64,000 nt of DNA from positions 1-64,000 of the forward strand of contig CABUDI010000006.1 of assembly GCA_902490305.1 (NCBI GenBank), read 5' to 3'. The notes under the pieces are model-generated. The model searched no databases and was not told the DNA's origin. It saw nothing but the letters and a program-made list of their open reading frames with translations. Positions 22,170 to 31,078 of the stretch are shown here, one piece after another. The DNA is from an uncultured Collinsella sp. (GTDB lineage: Bacteria; Actinomycetota; Coriobacteriia; Coriobacteriales; Coriobacteriaceae). Every line of letters begins with the position of its first letter. Position 1 is the first letter of the stretch. The position numbers and the translations under genes were made by a program.

Positions 22170-24070
22170 TTGAGTGTCGGGGCGTTTCCTTTAGCTATGA
22201 CGGTGCCGTGTCGGCACTCGACGGTGTCGATCTGAACATCGAGGACGGTGAGTTTTTCTGCATCCTCGGTGGCAATGGGTCGGGCAAGTCGACGTTTGCC
22301 AAGCATCTGAATGCGCTGTTGCAACCCGATGCGGGCACGGTACGCATCAACGGCATGGATGCGTCCGACCCCGAGCTGGTCTACGACATTCGTTCGACCG
22401 CGGGCATGGTATTCCAGAATCCCGACGACCAGCTGGTGGCAACGCTTGTCGAAGATGACGTTGCGTTCGGTCCCGAAAACCTTGGCGTGCCATCGGCGCA
22501 AATTGCGCAGCGCGTGCGCGAGGCGCTGAAGGGCGTGGGCCTGGTGGGCTTTGAGCGCCACGAGACCCATGCGCTTTCGGGCGGCCAAAAGCAGCGCGTG
22601 GCGCTTGCCGGCGTGCTTGCCATGGAACCGCGCGTGCTCATATTGGACGAGGCCTCCTCGATGCTCGATCCGCGTGGACGCAAGGGTCTCATGAAGGCTT
22701 GCCGCGCGTTGCACGATCGCGGCATGACCATCGTGATGATTACGCACTTTATGGAAGAAGCCGCCGAGGCAGATCGCATCGCGGTGTTTCAGGCGGGACG
22801 AGTTGCCATGTTGGGCACGCCCGAGGAGATTCTGACGCGGGCAGATGAGCTCGCGGAGCTCAACCTAGATATGCCGGCGTCGTGCCGTTTGGGCATGGCG
22901 CTTCGTGCGAAGGGCGTGCCCGTTCACGCGCAGGTGCGCGAGGTGGATATGGTCGCCGAGGTTGCGCAGACTTATGCCGAGCGAAGTGGGGCAGACATCG
23001 CGGGGCAGTCTTCCGTATCCCAGTTGGAAATCGCTGACGGCACTGTTCCGGTAGACAACGAGGACAACGCGTCGGAGCCCGTCATCGAGCTAGCCCGTGT
23101 TTCGTACAGTTATTCGCTCAGTCCGCGCGAGCGCCGCCGCTGGCATAAGCGCTCGGCCACTGCGGGCAAATCGAACAAACAGGCTCTCTGGGGAAACGAC
23201 CCCAGCAGCCCGTGGGCACTGCGTGATGTATCGCTGACGGTGCGTCGCGGCGAGTTCCTGGGCTTGGCAGGTCATACCGGTTCGGGTAAGTCGACGCTGG
23301 TCCAGCATTTCAACGGTTTGATTCGCCCCCAGGAGGGAAGCGTTTGCGCGCTGGGGCTCGATCTGTCAAACAAGAAAGACGCCGCCGCGGTTAAGGCCAA
23401 GGTCGGCGTGGTGTTTCAATATCCCGAGCGCCAGCTATTTGCTGAGACCGTGGCGCAGGACGTGGCGTTTGGCCCGCGCAACCTTGGTCTGCCGCAAGAC
23501 GAGGTTGCGCGCCGTGTCGCATCATCGCTTACGCGCGTGGGCCTCGACCTCGCCGCGATAGGCGACAAGAGTCCCTTTGAGCTTTCGGGCGGTCAGCAAC
23601 GGCGTGTGGCATTCGCCGGCGTGCTCGCCATGGAGCCCGAAGTCCTGGTGCTCGATGAGCCCATGGCGGGGCTCGATCCGGCGGCGCGCAGGGATTTCCT
23701 TGAGCTTATCGATCGACTTCACCTCGATGGCCTGACCGTTGTCATGGTTTCACATAGTATGGATGACCTGGCCAATTGCTGTGACCGCATCGTCGTAATG
23801 AACGAAGGCGCGGTGTTTGCCGAGGGCACGCCCGCTCAGGTTTTTGCGCATGCGGATGAGCTTAAATCAATCGGCTTGGGTGTTCCCGCTGCCCAGCGCA
23901 TGGCGCTGGCGCTTGCGAAGGCAGGCGTGCCGCTGCGCTTTGACGGCCTCTATACGGTTGAGTCGCTGGCAGACGAGTTGGTGGACCTGCTAATCGGTCG
24001 CTCGGGCGGTCCTTCTAACGTCGCGGACATTGCTAAATCCAAGACGGTCGCGCGAGAGGAGGGCTGCTAA
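22166..24070 (+). CDS. ecfA: Fused ECF transporter ATPase (EcfA1-EcfA2)
   Basis: A 634-residue protein containing two complete ABC ATPase domains that power the ECF transporter. Most ECF systems use two separate ATPases. Domain 1 (about residues 1-240) has Walker A GGNGSGKST, signature LSGGQKQR and Walker B VLILDEASSMLDP, in which the usual Pro after the catalytic Glu is Ala. A linker of about 70 polar residues follows. Domain 2 (about residues 295-600) has Walker A GHTGSGKST, signature LSGGQQRR and Walker B VLVLDEPMAGLDP. Both have the Q-loop (FQNPDDQ, FQYPERQ) typical of ECF ATPases. Both sites look competent. It overlaps ribU by four bases and ecfT by one. Confidence 0.92.
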   Translation: MIECRGVSFSYDGAVSALDGVDLNIEDGEFFCILGGNGSGKSTFAKHLNALLQPDAGTVRINGMDASDPELVYDIRSTAGMVFQNPDDQLVATLVEDDVAFGPENLGVPSAQIAQRVREALKGVGLVGFERHETHALSGGQKQRVALAGVLAMEPRVLILDEASSMLDPRGRKGLMKACRALHDRGMTIVMITHFMEEAAEADRIAVFQAGRVAMLGTPEEILTRADELAELNLDMPASCRLGMALRAKGVPVHAQVREVDMVAEVAQTYAERSGADIAGQSSVSQLEIADGTVPVDNEDNASEPVIELARVSYSYSLSPRERRRWHKRSATAGKSNKQALWGNDPSSPWALRDVSLTVRRGEFLGLAGHTGSGKSTLVQHFNGLIRPQEGSVCALGLDLSNKKDAAAVKAKVGVVFQYPERQLFAETVAQDVAFGPRNLGLPQDEVARRVASSLTRVGLDLAAIGDKSPFELSGGQQRRVAFAGVLAMEPEVLVLDEPMAGLDPAARRDFLELIDRLHLDGLTVVMVSHSMDDLANCCDRIVVMNEGAVFAEGTPAQVFAHADELKSIGLGVPAAQRMALALAKAGVPLRFDGLYTVESLADELVDLLIGRSGGPSNVADIAKSKTVAREEGC

Positions 24071-24870
24071 TGGAGGCGTTTTCGTTTGGTAGCTACTATC
24101 CCGGCGATAGTGCGATCCACCGCCTGGACCCGCGAACTAAGTTGCTCTTGGGCTTTGTGTTTCTGATCACGACGCTCACAGTCAGCAGCTTCCGCGGACT
24201 GGCCCCGGTCGCAATCTTCGTTGTCCTGATCTATACCGTGTCCCGGGTGCCGTTGCGCCGGGTCCTATCATCGATGGCACCATTGCTGGCGATTGTTGTG
24301 GTGGTCGCAGTGCTCAACCTGTTTTCCGACCAGAGTGGGCGCATTCTGTGGCAGCTTGGCTTTTTGCGGATAAGCGAGGGTTCGCTGCATTCCGCCGCCT
24401 TTATGGCGTGCCGCCTGAGCTTGATGATGGCCGGCATGAGCGCCATTACACTCACCACGCCGACACTCGACCTCACCGCGGGCTTTGAACGTCTGCTCGC
24501 ACCATTTGCGCGCGTGGGGCTCCCTGCGCACGAGCTCGGTATGATTATGGGTATCGCGCTGCGCTTTATGCCGCAGTTTGCCACCGAGATGAAGCAGACG
24601 GCCGATGCGCAAGCGAGCCGCGGTGCGCGCGTGACGGGAGGCCCGCTCGGCGGCGTGCGTATGCTCGGCAGTGTGGCGATTCCGCTGTTCACGGGCGTGT
24701 TCCGTCATGCCGAGACGCTTTCAGCCGCCATGGATGCCCGTTGCTATCATGGCGAGCAGGGCCGCACACGTCTGCATGCGCTTGCATTTGGCCGCAGCGA
24801 TGCGTTGGCGGCGGTGGTGACGGCGTTGCTGCTCATCTGCGTCATCGTCATCAACCTTCAACTTGTTTAG
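24070..24870 (+). CDS. ecfT: ECF transporter T component (EcfT)
   Basis: A 266-residue transmembrane coupling protein that links the ATPases to the S component. Four to six membrane segments are followed by the coupling helices. The family's Ala-Arg-Gly motifs appear as SRGARVTGG (near residue 180) and AMDARCYHG near residue 222. The opening FSFGSYYPGDSAIHRLDPRTKLLLGFVF is a standard EcfT start. It begins at ATG 24070, overlapping the ecfA stop (TAATG). With ribU and ecfA this makes a complete riboflavin importer; because the ATPase and T component lie with RibU, it may be a dedicated module, though such modules can also serve other S proteins. Confidence 0.9.
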   Translation: MEAFSFGSYYPGDSAIHRLDPRTKLLLGFVFLITTLTVSSFRGLAPVAIFVVLIYTVSRVPLRRVLSSMAPLLAIVVVVAVLNLFSDQSGRILWQLGFLRISEGSLHSAAFMACRLSLMMAGMSAITLTTPTLDLTAGFERLLAPFARVGLPAHELGMIMGIALRFMPQFATEMKQTADAQASRGARVTGGPLGGVRMLGSVAIPLFTGVFRHAETLSAAMDARCYHGEQGRTRLHALAFGRSDALAAVVTALLLICVIVINLQLV

Positions 24871-24900
24871 GCGCGATTCGAGCGCAAGAAAGGGGTCCCT

Positions 24901-25347
24901 ATGACCGACAACGACCGCACGGCTCAGCTTGAGCGCGCCTGTTCATATCTCAGGCGCATTCCGGCGTGGTATCTGGCCACGACCGATGTGGCCGACGGGC
25001 ATCAGCCTCGCGTGAGGCCGTTTTCGTTTGCCATGGTCGATGACGGTAAGCTGTGGTTTTGCACATCGCGCGACAAGGATGTGTGGGCGGAGCTGAGTGC
25101 GAATCCCAAGTTTGAACTCTCGGGCTGGAAGCCGGGGGAGTGCTGGATCGTGTTGACCGGCGAGGCCGCACTTGAGGACGACGCAGTTGCGAGCGACAAG
25201 GTGCGTCAAGCGGGTTTTAAGCACATGGTGGGCATCGGTGAGGAACACGAGAGCGTCAACGACGGCCGCCTTGCTTTCTTTTCGGTCCGCAACATTGCCG
25301 CGCGCTTTTGTGATATCGACGGCAGCGAGGAGCGCCTGGAGCTCTAG
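24901..25347 (+). CDS. Pyridoxamine 5'-phosphate oxidase-like flavin-binding protein
   Basis: A 148-residue split-barrel protein of the PNPOx-like superfamily, which binds FMN or related flavin cofactors. It resembles the small NimA/PNPOx-like group: IPAWYLATTDVADGHQPRVRPFSFAMVDDGKLWFCTSRDKDVWAEL is a typical N-terminal barrel, followed by NPKFELSGW and GECWIVLTGEAALEDD. Substrate unknown. The ATG at 24901 follows AAGAAAGGGG. It is 30 bp behind ecfT on the same strand, with no terminator, so it probably belongs to the riboflavin operon. The next gene is a close paralogue. Confidence 0.8.
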   Translation: MTDNDRTAQLERACSYLRRIPAWYLATTDVADGHQPRVRPFSFAMVDDGKLWFCTSRDKDVWAELSANPKFELSGWKPGECWIVLTGEAALEDDAVASDKVRQAGFKHMVGIGEEHESVNDGRLAFFSVRNIAARFCDIDGSEERLEL

Positions 25348-25391
25348 CTCACACAAACCAGGCTCTCAAACTGGCTAGTACAGGAGGAAAC

Positions 25392-25802
25392 GTGGACGGA
25401 TTGAATACGGTGTTGGAGTATTTGACGTCGGTGCCGGCGTGGTATCTGGCGACAAGCGTGGACGGGCAGCCACATGTGCGTCCGTTCTCGTTTGCACAGA
25501 TTCAGGACGGCAAGCTGTGGTTTGTGACGGCGCGCACCAAAGATGTGTGGCAAGAGCTTCTGCAAAACCAGCGCTTTGAGGCCACGAGTTGGTGGCCGGG
25601 CCATGGTTGGTTGATCCTGCGCGGGCGTGCGGGGCTGGAAGACCGGGCTTCGAGTGAAATGCGCGAGGCCGGTTGGAAGCATCTTGAGCGCCTGGGCGAG
25701 CACTATGAGGGGCCTAACGACCCCGCGCTCGTCTTCTTTAGCGTCGAGGATCCCGAGGCTTTTATCTGCAATCACGACAAATGGGTGCCGGTCGAGCTCT
25801 AG
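25392..25802 (+). CDS. Second pyridoxamine 5'-phosphate oxidase-like protein
   Basis: A 136-residue PNPOx-like protein similar to its left neighbour. The shared pattern is striking: VPAWYLATSVDGQPHVRPFSFAQIQDGKLWFVTARTKDVWQEL here, against IPAWYLATTDVADGHQPRVRPFSFAMVDDGKLWFCTSRDKDVWAEL there. This is a tandem duplication with clear divergence. It starts at GTG 25392 with AGGAGGA at 25382. A strong terminator follows, closing the flavin block. The two may act on different substrates; nothing in the sequence says which. Confidence 0.8.
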   Translation: MDGLNTVLEYLTSVPAWYLATSVDGQPHVRPFSFAQIQDGKLWFVTARTKDVWQELLQNQRFEATSWWPGHGWLILRGRAGLEDRASSEMREAGWKHLERLGEHYEGPNDPALVFFSVEDPEAFICNHDKWVPVEL

Positions 25803-25852
25803 AAATTCGAAAACCACCTTTCGGATTCAAACCATAAATCTCCGCATACGGC

Positions 25853-25913
25853 GGGGCTCAAAATGCCGTGACGCCACCGGGCGTGTCAGGCATTTTGCGC
25901 CCCGTTTCTTTTT
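25853..25913 (+). terminator. Terminator of the riboflavin/flavin-protein operon
   Basis: A long interrupted stem (25853-25875 with 25880-25903, from GGGGC to GCCCC) is followed by GTTTCTTTTTG. Confidence 0.85.
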
Positions 25914-25951
25914 GTCAATTTTTACGAGTGAATGTGTCTGGTTTGTTTCAA

Positions 25952-25986
25952 TGCATGAATATGCAAAAGATTTGCGTATATATGCA
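25952..25986 (+). promoter_or_regulatory. Tandem arginine boxes (ArgR operators) before argC
   Basis: Two palindromes, TGCATGAATATGCA (25952-25965) and TGCGTATATATGCA (25973-25986), have centres exactly 21 bp apart. That is the classic 18 bp + 3 bp spacing of paired ARG boxes bound by an ArgR hexamer. A third, weaker TGCGCATTGGTGCA (26035-26048) lies about three intervals further. The surrounding stretch is AT-rich, unlike the rest of the window. Confidence 0.8.
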
Positions 25987-26072
25987 TCTTTTGGTGCTAA
26001 AGTTTCAACCTACTTCATAACGACGGCTGCAGGATGCGCATTGGTGCATAAACCGCAGACAAGGAGTTAGAT

Positions 26073-27143
26073 ATGTCCCTCAAGGTTGGAATCGTCGGCG
26101 CGGCGGGATACGCTGGTGCCGAGCTCATTCGCCTCGTGCTCGGTCATCCCGAGTTTGAACTTGTCGCCATTACGTCCAATGCCGATGCTGGCCAGCCGCT
26201 GTCTGCGGTGTATCCGAGCTTTGCCGGCGTGAGCGACCTGGCATTCACCACACATGACAATCCCGAGCTCAAGACCTGCGACGCCGTCTTTTTGGCCGTG
26301 CCGCACACTGCCGCCATGGCTCAGGTGCCCGCGCTGCTTGCCGCTGGCGTCTCCTGCTTCGACCTTTCGGCCGACTATCGTCTGAGCGATGCCTCCGTTT
26401 TTGAGGTCTGGTATGCCGCCGAGCACACGAGCCCCGAGCTGCTCAAGACGCGCGCTTTCGGTTTGCCCGAGCTGTTCGGCCAAGACCTACAAACCGCTGC
26501 GTCCAGCTACGCCGCCGGTAAGCCCGTGCTTGTCGCCTGCGCCGGTTGTTATCCGACGGCGACGAGCCTTGCCGCCGCGCCGGCCGTGCGTGCCGATTGG
26601 GTTGCCCAGAGCGGCCCCGTGATCGTCGACGCCATCAGCGGTGTGACGGGCGCCGGCAAGTCCTGCAACGCCCGCACCCACTTTTGCAGTGCAGACGAAA
26701 ACTTGGAGGCCTACGGCGTGGGCAAGCATCGTCATACGCCCGAGATCGAGCAGATTTTGGGCCTTGCCGGCCGCATCGTCTTTACTCCGCACCTGGCACC
26801 GCTCAAGCGCGGCCTGCTTTCCACGGTGACGATGCCGCTTGCACCGCAGGTTATCGACACCTTGACCCTCGAGGACGTCGTTACGTACTACCAGCAGTTC
26901 TATGCCGGCCGCACCTTTGTGCGCGTGCTCGATGCCGGCCAACAGCCCAAGACGGCCTCGGTCGTCGGTACCAATGCCGCTCAGATCGGCCTTGCGCTCA
27001 ACAAGCGTGCCGGCGTGCTGGTCGCAACGGGCGCTATCGACAACCTGTGCAAGGGCGCTGCGGGCCAGGCGGTCCAGTGCGCCAACATTGTCTTTGGCTT
27101 TGACGAGCGACGAGGCCTGCCCACAGTGGCGTGCCCGGTATAG
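26073..27143 (+). CDS. argC: N-acetyl-gamma-glutamyl-phosphate reductase
   Basis: A 356-residue NADP-dependent enzyme of the cyclic arginine pathway, converting N-acetylglutamyl phosphate to the semialdehyde. The Rossmann opening VGIVGAAGYAGAELIRL is standard, and the catalytic cysteine lies in ACAGCYPTATSLA near residue 155. GVTGAGKSCNARTHFC and PHLAPLKRGLLSTV are family motifs. The start follows AAGGAG. It is the first gene of argC-argJ-argB-argD, downstream of the arginine boxes. A 135 bp gap with no visible function separates it from argJ. Confidence 0.95.
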   Translation: MSLKVGIVGAAGYAGAELIRLVLGHPEFELVAITSNADAGQPLSAVYPSFAGVSDLAFTTHDNPELKTCDAVFLAVPHTAAMAQVPALLAAGVSCFDLSADYRLSDASVFEVWYAAEHTSPELLKTRAFGLPELFGQDLQTAASSYAAGKPVLVACAGCYPTATSLAAAPAVRADWVAQSGPVIVDAISGVTGAGKSCNARTHFCSADENLEAYGVGKHRHTPEIEQILGLAGRIVFTPHLAPLKRGLLSTVTMPLAPQVIDTLTLEDVVTYYQQFYAGRTFVRVLDAGQQPKTASVVGTNAAQIGLALNKRAGVLVATGAIDNLCKGAAGQAVQCANIVFGFDERRGLPTVACPV

Positions 27144-27278
27144 CACATTCGATTGTTAACGATTTGGTAGTCGGGCATCGAGCGGGGCGTCACCTTTACG
27201 CTGGTTTAGAGATTACGACCGGCATGGCGCGCCAACCGATGTCCGTTTTTTGTTACACATTAAGGAGTTACAGAGACG

Positions 27279-28547
27279 ATGGATGCAGAGCACATCGATA
27301 TGAAGATCCGTGCCGTCGACGGCGGCGTTACGGCCGCGGCTGGCTTTAAGGCCGCAGGCATTCACGCTGGTTTTCGCAAGAACCCCGAGCGTCTGGACTA
27401 TGCGCTCGTCGTACCCGATAAGCCCTGCGCCGGCGCGGGCGTGTTTACGACCAACCGTTTTTGTGCGGCCCCCGTGCAGGTGAGCCGCGCCAACCTGGGC
27501 GGCGCTGACAAGGGCTACGGCATCATTGCCGGCGTTTCTGTCAACTCCGGCAACGCCAATGCCGCTACGGGCGAGACCGGCCTTGCCTGCGCTCGCGAGA
27601 CCTGCAACATTGCCTCGCAGGTTATCGGCTGCGAGCCCCAGCAGGTCTTGGTCGCCTCCACGGGCGTGATCGGCCAGATCCTGCCGATCGATACGTTCGA
27701 GACGGCTATTCCGGCAGCCTACGAGGCTCTTTCCGCTCACGGCGGCGCCGATGCCGCCCGTGCCATCATGACGACCGACACGCACTCCAAGGAGTATGCC
27801 GTGTCCTACGTGAGCGAGGCCGGGGGTCATGCGGGCAATGCCTACACGGTGGGCGGCATGTGCAAGGGCTCGGGCATGATCATGCCCAACATGGCCACCA
27901 TGATCGCGGTCATCACCACCGATGCTCCCGTTGAGCCTGCGGCACTTCACGCCCTGCTGCTCTCGACCGTCAAGCAGACCTTCAATAAGGTAACGGTCGA
28001 CTCCGATACCTCGACCAACGACACCTGTATCATGTTGGCCTCCGGCGCTGCCGCCGCGGATGCGGAGCCTATCGCTGAGGGCGCTGCCGCCTTCGACGAG
28101 CTCGCTTTTGCCGTGCACGAGGTGTGTGAGAGCCTGGCGCGCAATATCGCCGCCGATGGTGAGGGCGCATCCAAGCTTGTTACGGTCAACGTTACCGGCG
28201 CCGTGAACGACGAGGAAGCCGATATCGCCGCCCGTGCCGTTGCCAACTCGCCGCTCGTTAAGACCTGCATCGCCGGCCACGACTGCAACTGGGGTCGCGT
28301 TGCTATGGCGCTTGGCAAGTGCGGCGTGAAGTTTAATCAGGAAGACGTTTCCATCGACATGATGGGCATGCCTGTCTGTCGCGACGGTCTGACTGTTCCC
28401 TTTGACGAGGACGAGGCTCTACGACGTTTCGAGGCGCCCGAGATCGTGATCTCGGCCGACCTGGGCGCAGGCGACGCGGCAACGACTGTGTGGACCTGCG
28501 ACCTCACGCATGAATACATCTCCATCAACGGCGACTACCGTTCCTAG
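27279..28547 (+). CDS. argJ: Bifunctional ornithine acetyltransferase / N-acetylglutamate synthase
   Basis: A 422-residue Ntn-like enzyme that recycles the acetyl group from acetylornithine to glutamate and may also make N-acetylglutamate from acetyl-CoA. The self-cleavage site is intact: KGSGMIMPNMATMIAVI, with the catalytic Thr of the ATM motif at about residue 207. SVNSGNANAATGETG and DSDTSTNDT are also standard. The presence of argJ, with no separate argA or argE visible here, indicates the cyclic arginine pathway. The ATG at 27279 is preceded by AAGGAG at 27261. Confidence 0.95.
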   Translation: MDAEHIDMKIRAVDGGVTAAAGFKAAGIHAGFRKNPERLDYALVVPDKPCAGAGVFTTNRFCAAPVQVSRANLGGADKGYGIIAGVSVNSGNANAATGETGLACARETCNIASQVIGCEPQQVLVASTGVIGQILPIDTFETAIPAAYEALSAHGGADAARAIMTTDTHSKEYAVSYVSEAGGHAGNAYTVGGMCKGSGMIMPNMATMIAVITTDAPVEPAALHALLLSTVKQTFNKVTVDSDTSTNDTCIMLASGAAAADAEPIAEGAAAFDELAFAVHEVCESLARNIAADGEGASKLVTVNVTGAVNDEEADIAARAVANSPLVKTCIAGHDCNWGRVAMALGKCGVKFNQEDVSIDMMGMPVCRDGLTVPFDEDEALRRFEAPEIVISADLGAGDAATTVWTCDLTHEYISINGDYRS

Positions 28548-28628
28548 ATTCCAGGCATGCTGCGCATCTTGCCGCGATTGCGGACGGCGGAGTACGGCGC
28601 GATAACGATACGAAAGACGAGGCAGATT

Positions 28629-29609
28629 ATGAAATTCGCACGCGATTGTCGTTCGAGCGAATCCAACGAAGCAACCGCGCAGCTGCTGTTCGAAGCGCTG
28701 CCGTGGATTAAGAACCTGACCGGCAAGACGGTTGTTATCAAATATGGCGGAGCCGCCATGGTTGATGAGCAGCTGCGCCGCGACGTGATGAGCGACATCG
28801 TTTTGCTCAAGATCATCGGTATGCGTCCCGTCATCGTGCACGGCGGCGGCAAGGCTATCAACGAGGCGCTCAGCCACTACGACATCCCCGTCGAGTTTAA
28901 GAACGGCCAGCGCGTGACTACGCCTGCCACCATGGACATCGTGCGCGAGGTACTGGGCGGCAAGGTCAATCAGGAGCTGGTCGCGGCGCTCAACCACCAC
29001 GGCAACCTGGCCGTGGGCGTGTCCGGCAGCGACGCCGGCACCCTTATCGCCGAGCCACTCGACCCAGAGCTCGGCCGCGTAGGCAAGGTCACGCACGTCA
29101 ACACCGACTATATCGAGCGCCTGCTCGATAGCGAGTACATCCCCGTCATCGCTACCGTCGCGGCGGGGGAGGACGGCGGTTTCTTCAACATCAACGCCGA
29201 CACCGCCGCCGGTGCCGTTGCCGCGGCGCTCCACGCGCATAAGGCGATCTTTTTGACCGATGTCGATGGCCTGTACAAGGACTTTAGCGACAAGGACTCG
29301 CTTATCTCCAACCTAACGCTCGACGAGGTTAACGAAATGCTCTACGGCGGCGAGGTCGATAAGGGCATGATTCCCAAGCTGCGTGCGGCCGTCGATGCGC
29401 TTACCGGCGGCGTATTTCGTGCCCACATCATTAACGGTACTACGCCGCATTCGCTGCTCCTGGAGCTGCTGACCGATGCCGGCGTCGGCACCGTGATCCA
29501 TTCCACCGAGACGGCTTACGAGTTCGATACGCATCCGCATCCGCTTTCGACGTTTGCTGCGCGTCTGACCGAGAACCTTGACGAGGTCGAGAAGCTTCAG
29601 ACGGTCTAG
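28629..29609 (+). CDS. argB: Acetylglutamate kinase
   Basis: A 326-residue amino-acid kinase that phosphorylates N-acetylglutamate. Motifs: KTVVIKYGGAAMVDEQLRRDVMSDIVLLK, VHGGGKAINEAL, KVNQELVAALN, and GMIPKLRAAVDALTGGV near the C-terminus. Length is about 25-30 residues above the usual, from an N-terminal extension (KFARDCRSSESNEATAQLL) that resembles the N-terminal helix of arginine-inhibited, hexameric forms and a C-terminal tail. Arginine feedback inhibition is thus likely (inference). I chose the ATG at 28629 with GACGAGG upstream; an in-frame start 24 codons earlier is less likely. Confidence 0.95.
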   Translation: MKFARDCRSSESNEATAQLLFEALPWIKNLTGKTVVIKYGGAAMVDEQLRRDVMSDIVLLKIIGMRPVIVHGGGKAINEALSHYDIPVEFKNGQRVTTPATMDIVREVLGGKVNQELVAALNHHGNLAVGVSGSDAGTLIAEPLDPELGRVGKVTHVNTDYIERLLDSEYIPVIATVAAGEDGGFFNINADTAAGAVAAALHAHKAIFLTDVDGLYKDFSDKDSLISNLTLDEVNEMLYGGEVDKGMIPKLRAAVDALTGGVFRAHIINGTTPHSLLLELLTDAGVGTVIHSTETAYEFDTHPHPLSTFAARLTENLDEVEKLQTV

Positions 29610-29678
29610 CTGACCCTCAGCCGCCCCATTCCTGCACCCATAGCCCCGCGCCGTCTGGCGCCCAACGAAAGGCATCTC

Positions 29679-30962
29679 ATGTCACTTGCAGCTCAGCAAT
29701 CGCTTGAATCCCATTACGTTATGCATACCTTTGGCCGCTCTCCGGTCGAGTTTGTCGAGGGTCACGGCATGAAGCTCACCGGCGACGATGGCCGTGAGTA
29801 CCTCGACTTTCTTGCCGGCATCGGCGTGTGCAGCCTAGGTCATGGCGACCCGGCTGTGCTCTCGGCGCTCGAGGCACAGACCAAAAAGCTCATGCATGTC
29901 TCCAATTACTTCTACATTGAGCAGCGCGGACAGGTCGCGGCGCTGCTGTCCAAGCTTGCTAACGACGACGTAGATGGTGCGCGCGTGCTTGCCGATGCCA
30001 TTGCCGCCGGCGATGAGACCACGGCAGCTGCTCTTGGTGCCCCGGCTGCGGATGAGCAGGTTTGGGAGACCTTCTTTGCCAACTCTGGCGCCGAGGCCAA
30101 CGAGGGCTCGATGAAGCTCGCGCGCCTGTACGCCAAGCGTGCCGGTAATGGCGGCAACACCATCGTGTGCATGCGCGGCGGCTTCCACGGCCGTACGCTC
30201 GAGACCATTGCCGCCACCATGCAGGATTGGCTGCAGGACAGCTTCCGCCCGCTGCCGGGTGGCTTTGTGGCCTGCACGCCCAACGATGTCGATGAACTGC
30301 GTGCGATCTTTAAGCAGCTGGGCAGTGAAATATGCGCTGTAATGCTCGAACCGATCCAGGGTGAGAGTGGCGTGCACCCTATGACCGAGGAGTTTATGGC
30401 GGCAGCGCGCGACCTGGCACACGAAGTGGGCGCCGTGCTTATCGCCGACGAGGTCCAGTGCGGCATCTTCCGCTCCGGCAAGCCATTTGCGTTCCAAACC
30501 TATGACGTGGAGCCCGACATCATGAGCCTTGCCAAGGGCATTGCCGACGGCGTGCCCATGGGTGCCGTCGTGGCAAAGAAGGAGATTGCCGACGTGTTTA
30601 AGCCGGGCGACCATGGCTCGACCTTTGGCGGTAGCTGCTTGCCCATCGCGGCGTGTGCCGCGACGCTCTCCGCGCTTGTGCGTGGCGATTATGCCGAGCA
30701 TGCTGCCAAGGTGGGCGCCTATATGGAGGCAAAGCTCGCCAAGCTCCCGCACGTGGTTGAGGTTCGTGGCCGCGGCCTGATGCTCGGATGCGACTTGGAT
30801 GACGCTGCGGGCGATGCGCATGATATTGTTGCCCGCGCGCTGGCCGCCGGTGTCGTGATTAACGCTACGGGTGCCCATACGCTGCGTTTCTTGCCGCCGC
30901 TCGTCTGCGAGGAAGCCGACGTGGACAGCCTGATCGAGATCCTGTCGGGTGTCTTGGGCTAA
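29679..30962 (+). CDS. argD: Acetylornithine aminotransferase
   Basis: A 427-residue PLP-dependent class III aminotransferase, making N-acetylornithine. Signatures: NYFYIEQRGQVAALLSKLA, FFANSGAEANEGSMKLARLYAKR, RGGFHGRTLETIAAT, IADEVQCGIFRSGKPFAFQ, and the PLP lysine in MSLAKGIADGVPMGAVV near residue 285. About 30 extra residues (96-128, ANDDVDGARVLADAIAAGDETTAAALG and following) are inserted just before the FFANSG motif and are not in typical ArgD enzymes. This is the last gene of the cluster. argF, argG and argH are absent from the window, so the final steps to arginine are elsewhere or missing. Confidence 0.93.
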   Translation: MSLAAQQSLESHYVMHTFGRSPVEFVEGHGMKLTGDDGREYLDFLAGIGVCSLGHGDPAVLSALEAQTKKLMHVSNYFYIEQRGQVAALLSKLANDDVDGARVLADAIAAGDETTAAALGAPAADEQVWETFFANSGAEANEGSMKLARLYAKRAGNGGNTIVCMRGGFHGRTLETIAATMQDWLQDSFRPLPGGFVACTPNDVDELRAIFKQLGSEICAVMLEPIQGESGVHPMTEEFMAAARDLAHEVGAVLIADEVQCGIFRSGKPFAFQTYDVEPDIMSLAKGIADGVPMGAVVAKKEIADVFKPGDHGSTFGGSCLPIAACAATLSALVRGDYAEHAAKVGAYMEAKLAKLPHVVEVRGRGLMLGCDLDDAAGDAHDIVARALAAGVVINATGAHTLRFLPPLVCEEADVDSLIEILSGVLG

Positions 30963-30987
30963 CGCGGTGCGATAATTCAATTTGGAC

Positions 30988-31047
30988 CGGGTTCCGGACT
31001 GCGGAAGTGCCCTACGCGGCATGATTCAGCGGTCTGGAGCCCGTTTT
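30988..31047 (+). terminator. Terminator after argD
   Basis: A fifteen-base stem with G-U pairs (30988-31002 with 31029-31043) encloses a second small hairpin and is followed by TTTT. A further perfect hairpin, GCCTTAG-ATTTG-CTAAGGC, lies at 31048-31066. Confidence 0.75.
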
Positions 31048-31078
31048 GCCTTAGATTTGCTAAGGCAGGGAGACCTGC

